In this document: positions 57,655 to 64,000 of the stretch, in pieces
How positions within the stretch are numbered: the stretch's first letter is position 1
Layout: the number at the start of each line of letters is the position of its first letter
NCBI GenBank assembly: GCA_016808115.1
Contig: JAEQBH010009418.1
Location: 1 to 64,000 of the forward strand
DNA: 64,000 nt
DNA from: Tetrastigma voinierianum
Taxonomy: Eukaryota > Streptophyta > Magnoliopsida > Vitales > Vitaceae
Reading direction: 5' to 3'
Notes under the pieces: model-generated
The model's database searches: none
Told to the model about the DNA's origin: nothing
What the model saw: the letters and a program-made list of their open reading frames with translations, nothing else
Program-made: the position numbers and the translations under genes

Positions 57655-59459
57655 GTGAGGAGCTCTGCAAATACAAAACACATATCTTGTCTCACCAGCG
57701 GTCTGATATAATCAGTATATCCGATCACATATGTCACATTGCCAGGTACATCAAACGATCTTGGTATACATCTGGAAGCTATATTGATAGTTACAAGAGT
57801 TAATATGTTTCTACTCTTATACAACATATATCAAACTTATAGAGTTCTAATACATGTTTAAATCAGGAACCATTTGCTTCGGCTTTCTTCTAATCTGGAG
57901 TCTCTAGGGCGAGGCGAGTCCCTCGCCCTTCCACTGTGCACAGCAAAATAATATCCTCGACGGGGGTGAGCTAATGCTCGATGGTGGAATCGCCTAAGTG
58001 GGATACTGTACCTAAGTGCGATTGCAATGTTCAATGAAACACACATTCAAGAAAGCAAATGCATGATCATACTTGAATGTCTACATGACCTTCAGTCCAG
58101 TCCTCATAGAGCTCCCTCACACTCCTTTAAGCCTCGTATGAGAATATTATCATTTTATTTGTTTGTGTGACCCTCAGGAAGTGTATATATCAATTGAGCG
58201 CTCCGGCGAATTGATATATTATTTGTTTATGGACTACCCTCCCGATGAATACAAATTAGGCGCTCCGACCTGATTGATATTTTATTTGTTTGTGGACTAC
58301 CCTCCGATGAAAAGATATAAATTGGGCTGCTCAGACGGAGTTGATATTTTTAATTTGGACTGCCACTAGATAATTAACATTTTAGACAACCATCCAGAAC
58401 CGTTTCTAGACTCATCTCATACACTCACTCCTATAGTCCTAGGGTGTTCGGTGCATATGGAATGCATATATGCCAATTCAATACGGACTAATCACATGCA
58501 AATATGTAAACATGCACATATGCATAATATCCAATCACACAATCATGTCATGTAATTAATCAATTTCATCAAAATTAGCTCACTTGAATTTGATGATCAA
58601 ACACGAGCAATTAGGCTTGAATCCCTTTCGACCAAGCACATTTTCACACAAAAATATATTTTTGTGTCACTATTCCTATGAACAGTAAAAACCTAGGTTT
58701 TACGGTTCAAACACACATCCATTCGTCGGTTCACTTTGTGAACCCGCATTTCACAGCCATTTCCTGCCTCATTTGACTCAAACATTCGTAAAACACTTAA
58801 AATGGGAATAAAACTCAAGTAGGGAGAAACCCCTACCTCTCGGAGTTTGTCGAAAACTCACAAAACCGGAGTCCACGCGTAGCACGCTCACGTAAAGCGA
58901 TCTTTCCTTCTCGGCGAAGGCCGTAGAAGGTCGGATCTTGAAGTATTTCTAGAGAGAAGGAAGACTCTCCACTCAAGCCAGAATTTTTATTTCTTGCATC
59001 TCATTTCACTTCTCTTTTGATTCCGTTTTTGCCTTTTTCTATTTGGAGAAGACAAACACTATTTAGTGTTTTGTCTTGTTATCATTTTAAATCAAACTTT
59101 CCAAAATGACCATTATGTCCTCATTTCCAGTTTTGACATTATTTTCTCTGATTGTCCATTTTCATCATTTTCTCTACTATCACAACTTATAGCGCGTAGT
59201 ATATCATCACATGGCTTTGTCGCATCGAAAATACGTTTTCGACACCATTGTGATGCTCAGCGTGTCCTTTCCGTTATCTCGGCAGAATTTCGAAATTTTC
59301 ACGTGCTAGCTAGATTTCGCGAGCGGTCCAGCGGTGCAATCCGTTTCGTCATCACGAGATTTAGAAGGAATAATTTTGATTTTAACGAAGTACAATTTTT
59401 TGTAGTCGAAATTACGATTTTGCCCTTTTTCCATAAATTGGAATTTCTCGGGTCTTACA
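57655..59459 (-). repeat. 5' LTR of minus-strand Gypsy element, 5' piece
   Basis: Begins TGTAAGACCCGAGAAATTCC (minus strand, at 59459) and runs to GAGCTCTGCAAATACAAAAC at 57661. Collinear with 48095-50032, with the dyad array (58165-58375) and the same hairpin (59050-59076). Confidence 0.8.
58165..58375 (-). repeat. LTR dyad repeat array (minus 5' LTR)
   Basis: Three units matching 48595-48800, with more indels: ATATCAATTGAGCGCTCCGGCG, TTGATATATTATTTGTTTAT, GACTACCCTCC and so on. Confidence 0.7.
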
Positions 59460-60170
59460 CTAATCTTGTAGTGGGGTCCACCTCGAGAATAAACAACACA
59501 GCAAGGGTCGGTTTTCCTATGATTTATTCGATGATAATTTATTCTATCCTTTTTAAATTAATATTTTAAAATATATATAACTCTACTACTATATAAAATA
59601 AATTGAAATAAAGTATAATTAAGAAATAATTTTAGGTTTTCCAGATAAGCTTTAGTAATAGTTTCTAAGTTTCTTCTCAAAACTATAATTTAAACTATTT
59701 TAGCAAATAGTCTCTTATAGTCTGTAAAAAATATTTTTTATTATTCTTGACCTAAAAATAACTCATGAATATTTTTCTTTCATTTTCTTGCTTAATAAAA
59801 TGGTTTTTTCACTAAAATTTATATTTTAGTTTGTTTTTATGTTATGAGATGTTGTTTATCATCTTATTGTGTAGTTATTATTGGGGCCTGTTAAAAACTG
59901 AATTCACATGTATTCTAATAACTATTTTATCAAATTTATAAAGTTTTATCTTAGATTTATTATATTATTAACCTGAATATTATTTTATTATATATATGAT
60001 TTTAGCTATTTATATATTGATCTACCCGATTTATTATAAATTTGAATCCAATAATTATTATTTTTTTTTAAATAAATACACTTTTAATTTATAGGACAAA
60101 AATAAGGGTCTTGTCTGAAATCATTGCTTTGCTGACATTCTCAACAAAATATCTAACGACTTGATTCGTA
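59460..60170. repeat. R1 repeat copy 3, third piece
   Basis: CTAATCTTGTAGTGGGGTCCACC onward, collinear with 21887-22577; ends TTCTCAACAAAATATCTAAC like copy A and then diverges. Confidence 0.8.
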
Positions 60171-60332
60171 ACTAATTTTTTTATAACTTAAATTATCTCA
60201 ACAACAAAAAAAACCTAGCCACAAAGGAGTATAGTCAAGCGGAATGCATGGTTTTAGTTTCTCACGTAAAGATAAGAGGATGAATATAATTCACAATTTG
60301 AATATATGAGGATCAAATTTAAATCATAATAA

Positions 60333-60433
<101 letters not shown>

Positions 60434-60611
60434 TTTAACTCTTACATTCTAAGAGGTGAATTTGTTTCTTGATTGGATAAACAAAAGAAAAAAAAAAAGA
60501 AAAAGGTTCATTATGTAGCCTCTGATATTATCCCGAGCAAAATGCATGTAGGATAATCACCAGGAGAAAAAGAAGTGCAAAACAAAAACGCTCTTATCCT
60601 ACATTAGTTAT

Positions 60612-61129
60612 TGTTAGATTAAATACACAAGAATAAACACATAGATGTGATTTTTATTCTTGTTACGAATACGAATAAAACCATAACCACAAAATCATGC
60701 ATACTAATCAAAGATCAAATAAGCCAATATTGTAGAAGACATACATGGATCCATTGCAATTAGACAATGCAGTAACTGAAGCTCTCTCTCAAGTATGGAG
60801 GCTAGGGTTTGTCTTACGGATTATCAAAACCCTAAGCAATGATCGTTCTCTCTCCCAGTAGGTACACTTGGATAACATGCAAGTTTTAAACCCGGGGACC
60901 CAGCTCAGTACTTAATTGCCCCTTAATGTCATTGACCCGTCAAAACAACGTTAAGAACCAAAACGAAGAGAAACCACATTAATTCCATATTTTATAATTA
61001 TTAAAATAATTATATATAATTATTTACGTGAACCTAATTCAGCGAGAATAGATCCTTTAACTTTGTTGATTCTGAATACTACTTACAATTATGTCCAAAA
61101 TTTAACGCATCGATGATAAAAATCTAACA
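60612..61129 (-). repeat. Copia 3' LTR
   Basis: 518 bp with perfect 9-bp inverted ends: TGTTAGATT at 60612-60620 and AATCTAACA at 61121-61129. The preceding minus-strand sequence GCCTATGAGAT resembles the AGTGGGAGAT polypurine tract that precedes TGTTGG-type Copia LTRs. The flank beyond the LTR is ATAAC (minus strand). Confidence 0.8.
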
Positions 61130-61201
61130 ATCTCATAGGCTACAAGTGTTGAATATATACGCGATTGAATACAAAGTTGCGGCAAATATGCAGCATCACG
61201 A

Positions 61202-61534
61202 TCAAAATGCACACAAACAGTCACTTTGGTCAAGTTTATTGAAATGAAACCACGGATGGGATCGGCATTTGTGCATTCGTGGCGGCGAATTTCTCGCGTC
61301 GTAGCGGCCCGATCGGCTGGCGCAGATCGATGCGGTGATGGCGGCGAGTTGCGCGTCAGCGTCGCGAAGGCGCGCCTCTGCGAAAGTTCTCTTTGGCGGG
61401 TGGTGCGATGTGTTCTTTAATACCCGTCTTCGCGCGGTGAAAATCATGACATCCTGGTATTCGGGCTTATACTTGTGCATTAAATAATCATAGCATGCGT
61501 GCATATAAAATGAAATAACTGGCGTGTCAATCAT
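61202..61534 (-). other. GC-rich insert between Copia RNase H and 3' LTR
   Basis: 61260-61440 is strongly GC-rich (GGCGGCGAATTTCTCGCGTCG, GGCGGCGAGTTGCGCGTC) in an AT-rich element. An open minus-strand frame of 110 codons covers it (AEARLRDADAQLAAITASI and so on), with no recognised domain. It lies downstream of pol, where some Copia elements carry extra frames or captured host sequence; low-complexity drift is equally possible. Confidence 0.45.
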
Positions 61535-61559
61535 AATTACATAAAACCAAATGAACTCC

Positions 61560-63790
61560 TTTATCTTCCTATATCATTACAGACTAAGTACACCCATCAT
61601 ACGAAGCAACGCGTATACTTGAAACCTGCTGGTGGCAAACGCACAGTGAGTAGATTACGCAATCATGGGTTCGTACTAATATGCTCCAGTGACATGACCA
61701 CTCTGAACTCTTTCTTTTACAGCGAAACTTATGTCAGTGCTTTGATTTTGATGAACTCAGATTGTTTTTAGAATATAACTCTGGCTTTATTATCACAATT
61801 AATCCTAATGACATTATGCCTTAATGTCACGAAGTCAGTGATAAAGTTTAGCGTCATATTCCTTGATTAGATGCCTCAAGAATTTCTCAAATTCAGCTTC
61901 CATGGTTGAAAGGCTACTAGTGTCACATTTGACACTTTTCCATGAAATAAGCCCTCTTGCCAACATGATGTAACCTGAGTCGATTTTCTCTTTATCTTAA
62001 CATCTGAAGTGCATCCGGTACTAATAACCTCGGATGATTGAATTGCGATATGTGAGCATACGATCCTTTGTCTTACAACAGTACCTCATCTCGTTTGGCG
62101 CTTTCAAATTGATCCATACCGAGATGCCCGAGATATCACTTTAACATTCCCCACGATATGCGCTATGTCAGGATCATTTTACACTTGTCTTATACATAAG
62201 ACTCCCTATTGCCAGACAGGAATAAGGTAGTTCTCCATTTCTTTTCTCTCAAGTTCAATTTTGGGGCGACCATTTCGCTAGATTTATCTTATGCCCTTGG
62301 TGTATCACCTGGTACAATTCTGCATCATCAAACGCTTTCAAGCACCTTATTGATATAGGCCTTTGAGATAAATAAGTATACATCTTGAATGATCCCTATA
62401 GTTTGTATACCCAAAACATATAGTATACCAAGGTCTTTCATTTCAAAATAGTGGATAGAACACTTTTGGTGTCATACAATAGACCTCATCATTAGCGCTG
62501 CGAATGTCATCCACATAGAGCACCCGATATAACGAGCTTGCTCCCACTGAACTTAAGATATATGCAACGATCCAGCAGTGTCTCACTTGAAACCATGAAG
62601 AAATCACCTTATCAAATTTCCGGTACCATTGTGGGATGCTGCTTTGTATAAATGGACTTTGTGGTCTCACATACTAGATGCTTTGGGTTTCCTAACAAAG
62701 TTCTCACGGATTACACCATGTATATAGTTTCTCTGATATACCAACAGGAAGAGCATCTTAATAGTCCATTTAGTGCTGACTCTAGATCACAATGAGCTAC
62801 AGAATTGCATTATAATTACGAATGAGTCTTTATTAAGAAAGCGAAAAGGATCCATATAATCTATACCTTCCTTTTGGGTTGGCTTGTGGCGATGGCGTGC
62901 CTTATATCTCTCGACATTGCCTTGCGAATCGTTTGGTTTTGATCCATTTACAACTTGATTGGTTTTATACCTTTGGAAAGAATTGGCGAGAGATCCCATG
63001 TTATCTTTCATGGACTGGCTCATACACCATGCAATCCACTACAGATTGGTGCATTGTTTGGCTTGATTAATGGGCGTGAGATGGTCCTCGATCTGTATCC
63101 GGCTTCATTGCTCTGAAGAAAGACTATAGTCATGAAATAGTCTTTCTCCTTTCTCTAGTGGACCGCCTTAATGGCACTTCAAGATTGAGAAATTTGTTGA
63201 GGTTCTTCACTGGCTGATGTAGTTTCCTCAAATCCTAGTGGGTGGAGCCTCAATTGTATTGGAAGTTCATAGGAATGTCATCATTTGCCCGCGACACTTG
63301 GCGCAAATAATAGGAATGGGTACGATTGTCTGGTAGCCCCGATAATGATCGTGGTTGGAAGCGTTTACGCGCCCTCCTCAAGAAATGACCTCCTTAACTT
63401 GAGTGCTCCCACTACTCAATAAACTTGGCATTAAACTCAAGAAGGACACCTTGAAGGGTCATAAAACTTATACCCTTTAGACCTCTCGGGGTATCCCCTG
63501 AAATGCTGGCTAAGCAGTCCTTGGAGTCAGTTTTTTCGTGGGCCTATCAGGCCTTGCTTGGTAGACGACCAGGGCGATGCGGATGTCTATTGCTAGGCTA
63601 ACACCCGTCCATAACTCATATGGGGTTTTGTTAAAGCTGCTTTCTTGCTAAGACTCTATTGAGTATATAAAAGCGTAGTCTTTAATGCTTCACCATAATG
63701 AATTAGGTAGAGAAAAAGAATGACTAATCATACTTCTTACCGTAATAAAGGGTTCTGTGTGACGCTTTATTTCCCAAGGGGAATTAAGTT
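61560..63790 (-). pseudogene. Copia pol remnant (integrase tail, RT, RNase H)
   Basis: Minus-strand pieces in order: SHSF-LPNSLW and NKTPYE-like (63740-63620), GYPERSKG-SFMTL (about 63500-63460), RT start YKTNQVVNGSK then QGNVERYKARH and QKEGIDY (62975-62860), KDSF, a KWTIKMLFL block for the usual MDVKTAFL (about 62770), a worn YVDD region reading YVDDIRSANDE near 62530-62500, MKDLG and SRCIL (about 62440-62370), NMQNC-like. RNase H: STMEAEF (about 61905-61885), K--SGYI-LA with SWKS (61985-61935), CDNKA (about 61800), SLEHIST and LPP (about 61690-61620). Broken by many indels and stops. Confidence 0.8.
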
Positions 63791-63795
63791 GTTCT

Positions 63796-64000
63796 GTCAA
63801 CCGGAGTGCTAGTGGATGTCGGGTTACCCGAGCGCCACTTTAAAATCGACGAGTCTCACTTTGTGCGGAGAGCTCTGCCCAAATCTGATGCATATCCTGT
63901 CCCAAATAGTGCAATATATTCCCAACATGAGTAAAAATGCCTCTTGGGCTCGCCAAGCCAATACTCATAGAAACAAATATCACAACTATTCTCAATTGTA
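63796..64000 (-). mobile_element. Gypsy LTR, minus strand, cut by window end
   Basis: CTGTCAACCGGAGTGCTAG, GGATGTCGGGTTACCCGAG, GAGCTCTGCCCAAATCTGATGCA and CTCTTGGGCTCGCCAAGCC are the reverse complement of LTR 3' ends such as 14130-14310. The last ~40 bp of the LTR is missing at the junction with the Copia remnant. Confidence 0.75.

Larger units (their letters stand above)
47988..59459 (-). mobile_element. Full-length Ty3/Gypsy (Tekay/Del-type) element, minus strand
   Basis: 11.5 kb including a 2.1-kb nested solo LTR. On the minus strand: 5' LTR (59459 to 57655, then 55578 to 55472), primer-binding site (55464-55452), leader, gag start at 53481, broken gag-pol to about 50150, polypurine tract (50051-50033) and 3' LTR (50032-47988). 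CTAAT at 59460-59464 matches the worn CTACAAT at 47981-47987. The empty site CCTAATCTTG is intact at 21886 in R1 copy A. Same family as 2608-11831 and inserted in opposite orientation. Confidence 0.85.
60612..63795 (-). mobile_element. Ty1/Copia element, 5'-truncated, minus strand
   Basis: Minus-strand order: integrase C-terminal part, RT, RNase H, about 440 bp of extra sequence, polypurine-like tract, 3' LTR. The left (5') part, with gag, protease, integrase core and 5' LTR, is absent: at about 63795 the sequence switches to a Gypsy LTR. RT and RNase H wording fits the Tork/TAR side of Copia. Confidence 0.75.

Overview
This window looks like nuclear DNA of a flowering plant with a large, repeat-rich genome. 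The evidence is plant-type LTR retrotransposons, (TA)n arrays, MITEs, and intron-bearing remnants of two conserved plant genes whose promoters carry telo-box and site II motifs. I cannot name the species. Nothing bacterial or organellar is visible, and there is no CRISPR array or operon. No long intact reading frame exists: every coding stretch I recognise is broken by 1-2 nt indels.

Layout. (1) 1-22577: one copy of an AT-rich non-coding repeat, called R1 here, split by retrotransposon insertions. A solo LTR (1266-14532) is itself split by a full-length Ty3/Gypsy element of Tekay/Del chromovirus type (2608-11831, + strand) and by another solo LTR (12168-14326). Further right R1 holds a minus-strand solo LTR (17424-18941) and a plus-strand solo LTR (19165-21421). 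(2) 22578-27900: AT-rich DNA, a partial duplicate of R1 and a truncated minus-strand LTR (24992-27000). (3) 27900-33426: broken exons of a CWF19/CwfJ-family gene, with a telo-box and site II boxes in its promoter. (4) 33761-37207: a second R1 copy that lacks the insertions of the first and so preserves their empty sites. (5) 37440-39643: promoter and first two recognisable exons of cytosolic asparaginyl-tRNA synthetase, 5' part only. (6) 39644-47987: AT-rich intergenic DNA with local tandem repeats, a hairpin array, a possible SINE, and the left part of a third, partial R1 copy. (7) 47988-59459: a full-length minus-strand Tekay-type element whose 5' LTR is split by a solo LTR. (8) 59460-63795: the rest of R1 copy 3, then a minus-strand Ty1/Copia remnant with a well-preserved 518-bp 3' LTR. 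(9) 63796-64000: start of another minus-strand Gypsy LTR, cut by the window edge.

The two genes would act in RNA metabolism (intron-lariat turnover) and in translation (tRNA-Asn charging). From memory their Arabidopsis counterparts lie close together on chromosome 5, so this may be an eroded ancestral gene neighbourhood swollen by retrotransposons. I found no convincing new biological system. The most informative signals are the nested insertions with matching empty sites, a dyad repeat array inside one LTR subfamily, and the excess of indels over substitutions in otherwise recognisable exons.
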